Below are positions 34,452 through 42,595 of a stretch of 64,000 bases of DNA, piece by piece. The position numbers were made by a program, and so were the translations under genes. Position 1 is the first letter of the stretch, and each line of letters begins with the position of its first letter. The DNA is from Thermolongibacillus altinsuensis (GTDB lineage Bacteria; Bacillota; Bacilli; Bacillales; Anoxybacillaceae): contig NZ_SLUL01000004.1 of the NCBI RefSeq assembly GCF_004341205.1, forward strand, positions 186,001 to 250,000, given 5' to 3'. Under the pieces are notes generated by a model. It saw only the letters and a program-made list of their open reading frames with translations. It did not search any database and was not told the origin of the DNA.

Positions 34452-34484
34452 AGAGGCTGCTCTTTCGTTTAAAGAACAGCCTCT
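34452..34484. terminator. bidirectional terminator between yhcT and yugS
   Basis: AGAGGCTGCTCTTT pairs with AAAGAACAGCCTCT (one mismatch), loop CGTTT, with A and T runs on either side. Confidence 0.85.
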
Positions 34485-35806
34485 TTTACTTCGTTTTCTT
34501 GCTCTTCTTTTATTTGTAAATCTTTTATAATTTCTACTGTTTCCACATGATGCCCATCCATCTCAAGCACGGTAAAACAATAATCGCCTATTCGAACACT
34601 CTCACCAGGTTGAATGTCATAACGCTCCGTCAAGATCCATCCGCCGATTGTATCGACATCGGTATCATCAATCGTTAATCCAAACAAATCGTTAATTTCG
34701 CTAATGAGCACCTTTCCATCGACAATCGCTCGCTGTTCATCAATGATTTGAATGAGCGGCTTTTCATCTGTATCGAATTCGTCTCGAATTTCACCAACAA
34801 TTTCTTCAAGAATATCCTCGACCGTAACAAGTCCAGATGTACCGCCATACTCATCAACTAAAATAGCCATATGAATGCGCTCTTTTTGCATTTTTACAAG
34901 CAAATCATGAATCGCAATGGATTCAATGACTTGAATAATCGGGCGAATGTAGTCCCTCATTTCTTTTTGCTGCGATGGGTTGGTTACTAAATCCGTAAAC
35001 ACTTCTTTAACATTAATCAACCCTAACACATGGTCTTTATCGCCATCAATCACTGGATAGCGCGTATATTTTTCCTCTTTAATAATTTCTAAGTTTTCTT
35101 TAACAGAGCGATTAATATCAAGCGCAACAATTTCTTTGCGCGGCACCATAATTTCTTTGGCGACGCGGTCATCAAAACGGAAAATGTTATTCACATATTT
35201 ATACTCAGTCTGATTAATTTCGCCGCTTTCATAGCTGGCAGATAAGATTAGTCGCAACTCTTCTTCTGAATGTGCTAATTCATGTTCATTTGACGGCTTT
35301 AATCCAAACATGCTCGTCACTAAACGTGAAGATTGGTTTAACACCCAAATAAACGGATACATGACGCGATAAAATAAAATAAGTGGTCGAGCCGCCCATA
35401 ACGTAATCGTCTCAGCTTTTTGAATGGCGAGCGTCTTCGGCGCCAACTCTCCAACGACGACGTGTAAAAAAGTAATCGTTGCAAAAGCGATGGCAAATGA
35501 AAAAACATGAGAAAGTGAGCCCGATATCCCCGCTTTTTCAAAAAGAGGGAGAAGCATTTTCTCAACCGTTGGTTCCCCTAACCAACCAAGTCCGAGCGAA
35601 GTCATCGTGATGCCGAGTTGGTTGGCTGATAAATATTCGTCTAGATGCGTAATCACTTGTTTCGCCGAGACCGCCTTTTTATTTCCTTCAGCGACAAGCT
35701 GATCGATACGTGAGGGACGAACTTTCACAATAGCAAATTCAGAAGCAACGAAAAACCCGGTAAGTGCAATGAGTAAAGCGACTATAAGCAAACTAAATAT
35801 GTCCAA
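34469..35806 (-). CDS. yugS: CNNM/CorC-HlyC family protein YugS
   Basis: A 445-residue protein: CNNM domain (FFVASEFAIVKVRPSRIDQLVAEG, GWLGEPTVEKML), a CBS pair (around 205-335; ILVDEYGGTSGLVTVEDILEEIVGEIRDEFD) and a CorC_HlyC domain at the C-terminus. The family is implicated in magnesium or cobalt export. Its upstream neighbour is yugP, the same pair as in B. subtilis. The start appears to be TTG 35806: its only strong Shine-Dalgarno (AGGAGGTG, 35840-35847) is separated from it by a 9-bp hairpin (see separate entry). Confidence 0.88.
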   Translation of the reverse strand: MDIFSLLIVALLIALTGFFVASEFAIVKVRPSRIDQLVAEGNKKAVSAKQVITHLDEYLSANQLGITMTSLGLGWLGEPTVEKMLLPLFEKAGISGSLSHVFSFAIAFATITFLHVVVGELAPKTLAIQKAETITLWAARPLILFYRVMYPFIWVLNQSSRLVTSMFGLKPSNEHELAHSEEELRLILSASYESGEINQTEYKYVNNIFRFDDRVAKEIMVPRKEIVALDINRSVKENLEIIKEEKYTRYPVIDGDKDHVLGLINVKEVFTDLVTNPSQQKEMRDYIRPIIQVIESIAIHDLLVKMQKERIHMAILVDEYGGTSGLVTVEDILEEIVGEIRDEFDTDEKPLIQIIDEQRAIVDGKVLISEINDLFGLTIDDTDVDTIGGWILTERYDIQPGESVRIGDYCFTVLEMDGHHVETVEIIKDLQIKEEQENEVKEAVL

Positions 35807-35813
35807 CGAATTT

Positions 35814-35847
35814 CCGCACGCAAAAATGCGTGCGGGTTACACCTCCT
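35814..35847 (-). promoter_or_regulatory. hairpin between Shine-Dalgarno and start codon of yugS
   Basis: On the reverse strand AGGAGGTG (35840-35847) is followed by a perfect 9-bp hairpin CCGCACGCA / TGCGTGCGG with TTTT loop (35814-35835), then seven bases to TTG 35806. An in-frame TAA sits two bases after the SD, so translation must begin after it. The hairpin would shorten the effective spacing to about 13 bases. Confidence 0.55.
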
Positions 35848-35863
35848 ATAAGATGGATTATTT

Positions 35864-36550
35864 TTAATCCTCATTATTTCCTTGCACAAATATAAGCACA
35901 TACTTAATTAACTCGAGAACCGAAATGAGAGCAGCAGCAACATAAGTCAACGCCGCAGCGTTTAATACTTTATTCACGCCGCGTTCTTCTTCGTTGCGGA
36001 TAATTCCTTCCGCAATCATGAAATCTTTTGCACGGGAACTTGCGTTAAATTCCACTGGTAATGTAATGACTTGAAATGCGACCGCAAACGAAAACAAAAT
36101 GATTCCGAGTCCAATCAATGAGAGTTGCTGCATTAAAAATCCGCCGAGAAGCAAAAATGGTGCAACTCCTGATGTGAAGTTAACGATTGGAAACATGCGA
36201 TGACGCAATACGAGCGCACCGTATGCTTGCTGATGTTGCACCGCATGACCTACCTCATGCGCAGCAACAGAGATCGCCGCAATGGAACGGCCATAATAAA
36301 CAGGCTCTGACAACCGAACCGCTCGTGCAATCGGATCATAGTGGTCCGTCAAACGTCCAGGCACAAGCTCTACCGGCACATCATACAACCCGTTGCGGTC
36401 AAGGATCATTCGTGCGACCTCTGCTCCTGTTAATCCTGAAGAAGCAGATACTTGTGACCATTTGTTGAAGTTTCCTTGCACTTTAAACTGTGCCCAAATG
36501 GATAAACCAAAGGCGATTAAAATAAGGAAATCCATTGGATGAAAGAACAT
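35864..36550 (-). CDS. yugP: zinc metallopeptidase YugP
   Basis: A 228-residue membrane protein with TM helices at the N-terminus (3-20) and around residues 125-165 and 200-222. It carries the zinc-protease motif HEVGH (98-102) with VQHQ. It is a neutral zinc metallopeptidase family (Zn_peptidase_2) of unknown substrate. ATG 36550 is preferred since GGAGGG abuts ATG 36559 but lies nine bases from 36550. The yugS coding region begins 57 bases downstream. Confidence 0.9.
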   Translation of the reverse strand: MFFHPMDFLILIAFGLSIWAQFKVQGNFNKWSQVSASSGLTGAEVARMILDRNGLYDVPVELVPGRLTDHYDPIARAVRLSEPVYYGRSIAAISVAAHEVGHAVQHQQAYGALVLRHRMFPIVNFTSGVAPFLLLGGFLMQQLSLIGLGIILFSFAVAFQVITLPVEFNASSRAKDFMIAEGIIRNEEERGVNKVLNAAALTYVAAALISVLELIKYVLIFVQGNNED

Positions 36551-36700
36551 GTCATACATCCCTCCATATATTTTATTTTAAATCATAATTGGATAAAACA
36601 AAATATTCAGATGCAAAATTATTTACTCCATTATCTTGCCCACTTTTCACACTTATCTAATACGATTATATTCTCTAGGAGGTTTCATCGAAAAATAAAA

Positions 36701-36721
36701 AACCTCGCTTTTTGCGAGGTT
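36701..36721 (-). terminator. terminator after yrkE
   Basis: AACCTCGC / GCGAGGTT stem with TTTTT (AAAAA) loop. The reverse strand continues TTTTTATTTTTC. Confidence 0.85.
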
Positions 36722-37202
36722 AAATGAACAAATTGACTTTCCCTTCTGTAGCATCCCCTAAGTACGCAGCGACTCCGCCAAGTTCAACTCCATCCATAAG
36801 CTCTTCTTTCTTAATTCCTAATAAATCCATTGTCATTGTGCATGCGACTAATCTCACACCTTGTTCTTTCGCCATTTCGATTAGTTGCGGCAACGGCATT
36901 GCATTATGTTTTTTCATGACATGTTTGATCATTTTTGGTCCTAATCCACCCATATTCATTTTCGATAATCCTAATTTTTCTGCCCCTTTTGGCATCATCC
37001 AGCCAAACATTTTTTCAAGAAATCCTTTTTTGACAGGAACAGATTCTTCCTTACGCAAAACATTTAATCCCCAGAATGTGAAAAAGATCGTCACTTCATG
37101 ATCATACGCAGCCGCTCCGTTTGCGATAATAAAAGCCGCCATCGCCTTATCTAAATCTCCGCTAAAGAGAATAATCGTCGTCTTATCTTTCTTTTCTGTC
37201 AT
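36720..37202 (-). CDS. yrkE: DsrE/DsrF/DrsH-like protein YrkE
   Basis: A 160-residue member of the DsrE/F/H-like group: TTIILFSGDLDKAMAAFIIANGAAAYDHEVTIFFTFWGL at the start. The probable sulfur-carrying cysteine is in RLVACTMTMDLLGI (about residue 117). Such proteins relay sulfane sulfur. It lies downstream of the rhodanese-dioxygenase gene in a sulfur cluster that parallels B. subtilis yrkEFHIJ. AAGGAGG precedes ATG 37202. Confidence 0.88.
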   Translation of the reverse strand: MTEKKDKTTIILFSGDLDKAMAAFIIANGAAAYDHEVTIFFTFWGLNVLRKEESVPVKKGFLEKMFGWMMPKGAEKLGLSKMNMGGLGPKMIKHVMKKHNAMPLPQLIEMAKEQGVRLVACTMTMDLLGIKKEELMDGVELGGVAAYLGDATEGKVNLFI

Positions 37203-37268
37203 GTTTTCCCTCCTTAAAAATCATCGCTTTCAAACGAAATCCCCCATCGATTTGGGGTATTTCGTCCA

Positions 37269-38402
37269 TTAATGTGTATGGTGAACGGCACAACGATTTG
37301 GTCCAATTTCTAATTCTTGTTGTTGTTCAGGTGTTGCCTCTTTTACACCACGGTTAATCGCAATAATATCTTCAAAGTTTGGCGGTGTTTCAGCAGAAGC
37401 TGATTGCGCAACATGCTCAACAAATTCTTCTTCCGTTTTTCCTTGCATGATTTCGTTCATTTGACGAATGTTTCCTAACGTGTTGCCAATATAGCCTTTT
37501 TCATTTACTTCTTCATCAAAATTCGCATAGTGTGCTGGAAGAACAATGACGTCATCAGCAATTTGCGCCACCTTATTATAGACGGTGTCATACAAGTCTT
37601 TTGCCCATTCTCTTGCCTTTCCGCCGAGGTCTGGACGGCCAAGACCGCTTACAAAAATCGTATCACCAGAGAATAACAACTTGTTGTTTACAAAGAACGA
37701 TACGCTTCCTGGTGTATGTCCTGGTGTTTTAATGGCTAATACTTCTAAGCTGACTTTTTCAAATTCAATGCGATCATGGTTTTCAAGCGGCTCGAATTCA
37801 AATACGGCTCCTTCACTTTTCATTAAGTAGTACTTTGCTCCTGTTTGTTTCGCCAATTCATATCCGCCTGAAATATGGTCTGCATGCAAATGCGAGTCAA
37901 CGATATGAGTAATCGTTACATTTTCTTTTTCTGCCACTTGTTTATACACATCGATAAAACGAGAAGGATCAACGATAAGCGCTTCTTTTCCTGAAATAAC
38001 CATGTAAGATAAGCAGCCTTTGCCGACACGAATGAATTGATATACTTTCATATCATCATCTTCATAAGCGATAACCGGATATAAATATTCGCTCCACGCT
38101 TTCATGCCGCCTTTTAAATAAAACACTTCTAACCCTTTCTCAACCAACATTTCAGCCACTAACTTAGAAGAGCCTTCTTTCGCACAAACAACAACGATTT
38201 TTTGATTGTTTGGCAACCGATCTAATACAGGCTCAACCCCATCAATCAATTCAAAATAAGGAACATTTAAGTAAGAGATGTTTTCCCCTTCAATCTTCCA
38301 ATCAGCAAAATCTGATTCATTTCGAACATCGAATAAGAAAAACGGTTCTTTATTCACAATCATTTCATTTAATTGTTCAGCTGTCATTGGATACATCGCC
38401 AT
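37269..38402 (-). CDS. yrkH: rhodanese-MBL fold persulfide dioxygenase (YrkH/CstB-like)
   Basis: A 377-residue fusion. The N-terminal rhodanese domain (1-110) has Cys73 in VVVCAKEGSS; the C-terminal metallo-beta-lactamase domain has HLHADH (171-176), His229 in TPGHTPGS, Asp247 in FSGDTIF and His291 in LPAHY. These are the ligands of ETHE1/persulfide-dioxygenase enzymes. It should oxidise low-molecular-weight persulfide and pass sulfur on. The order (rhodanese first) differs from S. aureus CstB, where the dioxygenase comes first. A CstR-like operator lies 20 bases upstream of the start. Confidence 0.9.
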   Translation of the reverse strand: MAMYPMTAEQLNEMIVNKEPFFLFDVRNESDFADWKIEGENISYLNVPYFELIDGVEPVLDRLPNNQKIVVVCAKEGSSKLVAEMLVEKGLEVFYLKGGMKAWSEYLYPVIAYEDDDMKVYQFIRVGKGCLSYMVISGKEALIVDPSRFIDVYKQVAEKENVTITHIVDSHLHADHISGGYELAKQTGAKYYLMKSEGAVFEFEPLENHDRIEFEKVSLEVLAIKTPGHTPGSVSFFVNNKLLFSGDTIFVSGLGRPDLGGKAREWAKDLYDTVYNKVAQIADDVIVLPAHYANFDEEVNEKGYIGNTLGNIRQMNEIMQGKTEEEFVEHVAQSASAETPPNFEDIIAINRGVKEATPEQQQELEIGPNRCAVHHTH

Positions 38403-38421
38403 GACCCATCCACCTCTCCTT

Positions 38422-38437
38422 ATACTATATAGGGTAT
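38422..38437 (-). promoter_or_regulatory. CsoR/CstR-like operator 1 (yrkH)
   Basis: Reverse strand ATACCCTATATAGTAT, one of four related 16-mers in the sulfur cluster, just upstream of the yrkH ribosome binding site. Confidence 0.6.
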
Positions 38438-38452
38438 TTTCAAAACCAAAAA

Positions 38453-38686
38453 TTAATGTTGCAACAATTGCATAATGCTTTGCGGATCAAATCCAATAAC
38501 CCAACGTCCATCAATTTCCGTTTGCGGAACACCTAATTGTCCTGTCGAACGAACAACATAATCAACCGCTTCAGGATGTTGATGAAGATTCACTTCTTTA
38601 AATGGAATTCCTCTTTCGCTTAAAAAGTTTTTCAATAATGTACAGTATGGGCAGGTTGTTGTTGTATAAACCGTTACTTGTTTCAT
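38453..38686 (-). CDS. glutaredoxin-like protein
   Basis: A 77-residue single-domain glutaredoxin with CPYC (12-15) and the cis-proline segment GQLGVPQTEIDGRWVIGFDP. It probably reduces mixed disulfides or persulfides made by the neighbouring sulfur enzymes, with bacillithiol or another thiol as electron source. AAGGAGGGG precedes ATG 38686. It is preceded by a CstR-like operator of its own. Confidence 0.92.
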   Translation of the reverse strand: MKQVTVYTTTTCPYCTLLKNFLSERGIPFKEVNLHQHPEAVDYVVRSTGQLGVPQTEIDGRWVIGFDPQSIMQLLQH

Positions 38687-38712
38687 ATAATCCCCTCCTT
38701 ACACCGAATCTT

Positions 38713-38728
38713 ATACTCCTATGGGTAT
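38713..38728 (-). promoter_or_regulatory. CsoR/CstR-like operator 2 (glutaredoxin)
   Basis: Reverse strand ATACCCATAGGAGTAT, 27 bases upstream of the glutaredoxin start. It is the best conserved of the four sites. Confidence 0.65.
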
Positions 38729-38776
38729 TATAACAAATTGATTGAAATATTCAACAGTTTTTACAAAAACATTTAA

Positions 38777-39553
38777 TCATAAAATATCGATCCAAATTTT
38801 GATCGCGGTTGCTACGATTAATGCCGCTAAAATAAACTGCAATGCTTTTGTATTCACCTTTTTCCCAACATTTGCGCCCATTGGGGAAGCGATTAAACTA
38901 GCAATGACCATGATCAAAGCAGGTAAAAAATCAACTTGACCAGTTGTGATTTTTCCTATGGTTGCTCCAATGGATGAAATAAATGTGATCGCTAACGAAG
39001 TGGCAATCGTCATTCGCGTTGGAATTTTTAAAACGACAAGCATGATCGGTACGAGGATAAATGCCCCGGCTGCTCCGACAATTCCTGCGCTAACACCAAC
39101 AATAAAAGCGAGCAAAGCCGCAAGCCATTTGTTAAACTTCACTTGATCCAGCGGAATATCGTCGATCCCCTTTTTCGGAACAAACATCATGAGTGCAGCG
39201 ATGGTGGCTAAAACTCCGTAAACAATATTAATGGCACCTTCACTCATGATTTTTGAGCCGTATCCACCAATAAAGCTGCCAAGCAAAATGCTGCTTCCCA
39301 TGTAAACGATCAGCGTTTTGTTTAAATATCCTCCTTTGCGATAAGCCCATACGCCGCCGATCGTCGCAAAAAAGACTTGCACAGCGCTAATTCCTGATAC
39401 TTCATGAGCGCTGAACGCAGCGTATCCTAAAAGTGGAGGAATGTAAAGCAACATCGGATATTTAATGATCGATCCACCAATTCCGACCATTCCTGAAATA
39501 AAGGAACCAATGAATCCGATTAGAAAAATGGTGATCATAAAACCAATTTCCAT
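38777..39553 (-). CDS. yrkJ: TauE/SafE sulfite exporter family protein YrkJ
   Basis: A 258-residue membrane protein with about eight hydrophobic segments and the glycine-rich TauE motifs [21 protein letters not shown] (N-terminal half) and [20 protein letters not shown] (second half). It probably exports sulfite or thiosulfate produced by the persulfide dioxygenase. ATG 39553 lies six bases after GAGGTG. Its neighbours are tusA upstream and glutaredoxin downstream. Confidence 0.88.
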   Translation of the reverse strand: MEIGFMITIFLIGFIGSFISGMVGIGGSIIKYPMLLYIPPLLGYAAFSAHEVSGISAVQVFFATIGGVWAYRKGGYLNKTLIVYMGSSILLGSFIGGYGSKIMSEGAINIVYGVLATIAALMMFVPKKGIDDIPLDQVKFNKWLAALLAFIVGVSAGIVGAAGAFILVPIMLVVLKIPTRMTIATSLAITFISSIGATIGKITTGQVDFLPALIMVIASLIASPMGANVGKKVNTKALQFILAALIVATAIKIWIDIL

Positions 39554-39573
39554 CTTCTCCACCTCTTTATACC

Positions 39574-39611
39574 GTACCAGGTATCAAAAGAAACAAATCG
39601 ATACCTGGTAC
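39574..39611. promoter_or_regulatory. 12-bp inverted repeat between tusA and tauE
   Basis: GTACCAGGTATC (39574-39585) pairs perfectly with GATACCTGGTAC (39600-39611) around a 14-base loop. There is no T run, so it is more likely an mRNA stability or processing hairpin, or a protein site, than a terminator. Confidence 0.5.
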
Positions 39612-39621
39612 AACAAATGAA

Positions 39622-39849
39622 TTATCCTTTACGGATCCAAAACTTCAATACATCGCCTTCCTCAGCCATTTGAATCATTTCGTGTCCAGCTGACTTCGCC
39701 CAAGCGGAAAGATCGTTTTTCGCCCCTTTATCTGTCACATGAATTTCTAAAACTTGACCAGATTGTAATCCATCCATTGCTTTTTTTGTACGAACAATTG
39801 GCATCGGACACGCTAAACCTTTTGCATCTAACACTTGATCTGCTTTCAT
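39622..39849 (-). CDS. yrkI: TusA-like sulfur carrier YrkI
   Basis: A 75-residue TusA-family protein with sulfur-accepting Cys14 in LACPMPIVRTKKAM. It accepts persulfide sulfur from rhodaneses and hands it on. AAGGAGG precedes ATG 39849. It is nearly a repeat of the N-terminal domain of the TusA-rhodanese fusion upstream (both carry GLACPMPIVRTKKAM), which suggests domain duplication. Confidence 0.92.
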   Translation of the reverse strand: MKADQVLDAKGLACPMPIVRTKKAMDGLQSGQVLEIHVTDKGAKNDLSAWAKSAGHEMIQMAEEGDVLKFWIRKG

Positions 39850-39869
39850 TATCTTTTCCTCCTTGCTTT

Positions 39870-39956
39870 TTAGAATGTTAATGTCACATCGGCATCTTTG
39901 GCAAAATCAAGGAATGTCACCGCTCCGCCAATATCAATTCCGTCAACAAATTGTTC
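39870..39956 (-). pseudogene. DsrE-like C-terminal remnant in frame after yrkF
   Basis: Directly after the TAA of yrkF the same frame continues for 28 codons (EQFVDGIDIGGAVTFLDF then AKDADVTLTF) to the next stop. The sequence resembles the C-terminal end of DsrE/F-like proteins. It has no start codon of its own. It is either the stump of a deleted dsrE gene or an extension reached only by readthrough. Confidence 0.5.
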
Positions 39957-40526
39957 TTATCGTTTTACTGTTGTACCTTTCCATTCCACCATGCCTGGAA
40001 TAACGTTGATTACTTTTGAAAAGCCTTTCGCTGTTAGTTGTTGTGCTGCTAAATCGCTGCGATTTCCTGTACGACAAATGACGTAAATCTCTTCATCTTT
40101 ATCTAATTCATCGATGTGTTGCTCTAATTCTCCAAGCGGAATGTTGATCGCTCCTGGAATGTGGCCAAACGCATACTCCGCTTCTTCACGCACATCAAGA
40201 ATCAAAATTTTCTCGTTATTTTCTACCTTCTTTTGCAATTCTTCTAACGGAAGAACATGTGGATGTTTCGTTTCTTCTTTCGCTTCCGAAGGATTGGCTT
40301 TACGGAGATAATGTTTCAACACATTTCCTTCTTCAATCGTACCAATGTATTGATGGCCTGTATTTTTGGCCCATCCTTGAATATCCGCTAAAGAACCTCT
40401 GTCTGTTGCCTGTACTTCTAGCACTTGACCTGGTTCTAATTCTTCCATCGCTTTTTTTGTGCGAACGATTGGCATCGGACATGCCAATCCTTTTGCATCG
40501 ACAACCTTATCGACTTTAATTTCCAT
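39957..40526 (-). CDS. yrkF: TusA-rhodanese fusion YrkF
   Basis: A 189-residue two-domain protein: TusA domain (1-75, Cys16 in LACPMP) and rhodanese domain (90-189, Cys151 in VICRTGNRS). It can move sulfane sulfur between carriers within one chain. ATG 40526 follows GGAGG; the longer frame overlaps the upstream rhodanese gene. It sits in an operon with the single-domain rhodanese upstream and probably tusA downstream. Confidence 0.92.
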   Translation of the reverse strand: MEIKVDKVVDAKGLACPMPIVRTKKAMEELEPGQVLEVQATDRGSLADIQGWAKNTGHQYIGTIEEGNVLKHYLRKANPSEAKEETKHPHVLPLEELQKKVENNEKILILDVREEAEYAFGHIPGAINIPLGELEQHIDELDKDEEIYVICRTGNRSDLAAQQLTAKGFSKVINVIPGMVEWKGTTVKR

Positions 40527-40539
40527 TTTCAAATCCCTC

Positions 40540-40839
40540 CTATTTTTCAACTTCACCTGTCCATTCAAGCATTCCGCCAACCATGTTCACGACGCGATAT
40601 CCATGTTCCTCAAGAAACTGACATGCTGTGCTACTGCGACCACCTGAACGGCAGACAATAATATGTTCAATGTCTTTTTCAATTTCGTTCATTCGCTCTG
40701 CTAATTGACCAAGCGGAATGTGACGAGCACCAGGAATTTTCCCAAGCGCTACTTCTTCATCTTCACGGACATCGATGATGCTTAATTTTTTGCCTTCCTT
40801 CAACAGTTGTTCTACTTCTTGCGGTAAAATTTGTTTCAT
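40540..40839 (-). CDS. single-domain rhodanese
   Basis: A 99-residue rhodanese-like sulfurtransferase with active-site Cys63 in IVCRSGGRSS and DVREDEEVALGKIPGARHIPLGQL. It is first in the operon with yrkF. GAGAGGTG precedes ATG 40839. Two CstR-like operators lie 20-90 bases upstream, so the whole cluster is probably induced by persulfides. Confidence 0.93.
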   Translation of the reverse strand: MKQILPQEVEQLLKEGKKLSIIDVREDEEVALGKIPGARHIPLGQLAERMNEIEKDIEHIIVCRSGGRSSTACQFLEEHGYRVVNMVGGMLEWTGEVEK

Positions 40840-40857
40840 GCTTTCTCACCTCTCTAT

Positions 40858-40873
40858 ATACTCATAAGGGTAT
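40858..40873 (-). promoter_or_regulatory. CsoR/CstR-like operator 3 (rhodanese)
   Basis: Reverse strand ATACCCTTATGAGTAT, 19 bases upstream of the rhodanese start codon. Confidence 0.6.
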
Positions 40874-40915
40874 ATTTTTGTTTAAAAAATTTTTTCTTAA
40901 ACAACATTATTACCA

Positions 40916-40931
40916 TTACCTCTATGGGTAT
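40916..40931 (-). promoter_or_regulatory. CsoR/CstR-like operator 4 (rhodanese, distal)
   Basis: Reverse strand ATACCCATAGAGGTAA, a weaker copy 43 bases above operator 3. Confidence 0.5.
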
Positions 40932-40983
40932 ACTACAAAATAAAAATGCATTTGTCAACCTTGTTTTTTTATTTATTAAAAAA

Positions 40984-41014
40984 TAAGGCTTAGGCGTTTA
41001 GAGCCTAAACCTTA
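40984..41014 (-). terminator. terminator of dctP
   Basis: TAAGGCTTAGGC pairs with GCCTAAACCTTA (one G-T pair on the reverse strand), 7-base loop, then TTTTTT on the reverse strand. Confidence 0.8.
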
Positions 41015-41027
41015 TAAAAATACTTTG

Positions 41028-42293
41028 CTATTCCGCAATTGTCATTTTCGGATCATATGATTTCATCTCTACAGAAGGATGAAATTCGTTCTCCATTTTT
41101 GAAACAACCACTGTCGCCACGCCGTTGCCGATTAAATTCGTAATGGCACGCGCTTCCGACATGAAACGGTCGACACCGAGAAGCAAAGCTAATCCTTCAA
41201 CCGGAATCATTGGAAAAGCTGCCAATGTGGCTGCTAATGTAATGAATCCCGAACCTGTAACTCCAGCTGCTCCTTTCGACGTTAACATTAAAACTCCTAA
41301 CAACGTGAGTTCTTGCCAAATCGTTAAGTCAATTCCATACGCTTGGGCGATAAACATAGCTGCCATGGAAAGATAAATGGATGTACCATCCAAATTAAAT
41401 GAATATCCCGTTGGAATGACAAGACCGACAACAGATTTGGAACATCCGTATTTTTCTAACTTCTCCATCATTTTTGGAAGCGCTGATTCCGATGAAGACG
41501 TACCTAGCACAAGTAAAATTTCTTCTTTGATATAAGCGATAAACTTGAAAATATTAAATCCATAAAATTTCGCAATCGCTCCTAAAACAATCACGATAAA
41601 GAAGAACATCGTAATATATACAGAAGCCATTAATTTTCCTAGTGACACTAAAGAACCTAAACCAAATGTTCCAATCGTATAAGCCATTGCGCCAAAAGCC
41701 GCAATTGGTGATACTTTCATAACCATATTAACGATGCCAAAGAAAATATCCGTTAACTGTTCAAAAAGTTTAATGACCGGTTTCGCTTTGTCCCCTAACG
41801 CAGCTGTCGCCAATCCGAACAGAACAGCAAAGAATAAAATTGGCAACAGTTCTCCTTTTGCCATCGCTGCCACGACATTATCAGGAATAATGCCAAGTAG
41901 AAACTCGATCGCACCGTGGCTGGCTTCTTCTGCCTGTTTCGTATATTGAGAAATGTCACCGCCTTTGACTGCTTCCGTATTAAATCCTACCCCTGGTTTG
42001 ACGAGATTCACAACAACAATCCCGATCGCTAGGGCAAATGTTGTCACAATTTCGAAATAAATCAACGCTTTACCGCCAATTCGGCCAACCTTTTTCAAAT
42101 CTCCCATGCTTCCGATACCGATGACAACCGTAAAGAATATAATTGGCGCAATCACCATTTTAATTAATTTAATAAACGCATCGGCAAGCACCTTGAGCTT
42201 GGATCCAAACTCAGGAAATAAAAAACCAACTGCAATTCCTAAAATGATTCCGATAATGACACGCACCGTTAAATTTTTAAAGTTAATCCGCAT
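41028..42293 (-). CDS. dctP: C4-dicarboxylate/cation symporter DctP
   Basis: A 421-residue DAACS-family carrier (eight TM helices plus two hairpins). Signatures are [34 protein letters not shown] and a [13 protein letters not shown] segment. It imports succinate, fumarate or malate with protons or sodium. ATG 42293 gives the same length as B. subtilis DctP; GGAGGGAGAGGGAG lies upstream. A perfect cre overlies the leader, and the dctB/dctS/dctR sensor genes lie upstream, so the gene is both induced by dicarboxylate and repressed by glucose. Confidence 0.93.
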   Translation of the reverse strand: MRINFKNLTVRVIIGIILGIAVGFLFPEFGSKLKVLADAFIKLIKMVIAPIIFFTVVIGIGSMGDLKKVGRIGGKALIYFEIVTTFALAIGIVVVNLVKPGVGFNTEAVKGGDISQYTKQAEEASHGAIEFLLGIIPDNVVAAMAKGELLPILFFAVLFGLATAALGDKAKPVIKLFEQLTDIFFGIVNMVMKVSPIAAFGAMAYTIGTFGLGSLVSLGKLMASVYITMFFFIVIVLGAIAKFYGFNIFKFIAYIKEEILLVLGTSSSESALPKMMEKLEKYGCSKSVVGLVIPTGYSFNLDGTSIYLSMAAMFIAQAYGIDLTIWQELTLLGVLMLTSKGAAGVTGSGFITLAATLAAFPMIPVEGLALLLGVDRFMSEARAITNLIGNGVATVVVSKMENEFHPSVEMKSYDPKMTIAE

Positions 42294-42314
42294 TTCTCCC
42301 TCTCCCTCCATTTT

Positions 42315-42328
42315 TGACAACGCTTTCA
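42315..42328 (-). promoter_or_regulatory. perfect cre site upstream of dctP
   Basis: Reverse strand TGAAAGCGTTGTCA fits every position of TGWAANCGNTNWCA, 22 bases before the dctP start. Confidence 0.75.
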
Positions 42329-42433
42329 AAACCCCTTTGTAAATTTCATGTTAATATAACATTTAGAAAATTTTAATATTATGGTGATAATGGTCTTTTT
42401 GTTCATTTTGGTCAATAGAAAGATGATGAAGAA

Positions 42434-42451
42434 TGTCTATTGTTGTAGACA
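42434..42451. promoter_or_regulatory. palindrome upstream of dctP, possible DctR site
   Basis: TGTCTA and TAGACA are separated by six bases, 141 bases upstream of the dctP start. A CitB-family regulator such as DctR could bind here. This is inference from position only. Confidence 0.35.
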
Positions 42452-42575
42452 ACGAAAAATACTTGGATGAAGATACTTTCCACTAAATGCACCTGTCTCA
42501 TTCAAGCAGCAAGCTGGACATCAAGAAAAACAAAAGCGCCACGATTAGCTCTTGGAATCAATGTGATATAAAAAA

Positions 42576-42595
42576 GCCGAGGGATTTCCCTCAGC
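42576..42595 (-). terminator. terminator of dctB
   Basis: GCTGAGGG / CCCTCGGC on the reverse strand (one G-T pair), loop AAAT, followed by TTTTTTAT. It overlaps the dctB stop codon. Confidence 0.8.

Noticed and set aside
42485-42570. Possible coding remnant between dctP and dctB
   Set aside because: Short open stretches exist in several frames, but none resembles a protein I can name.
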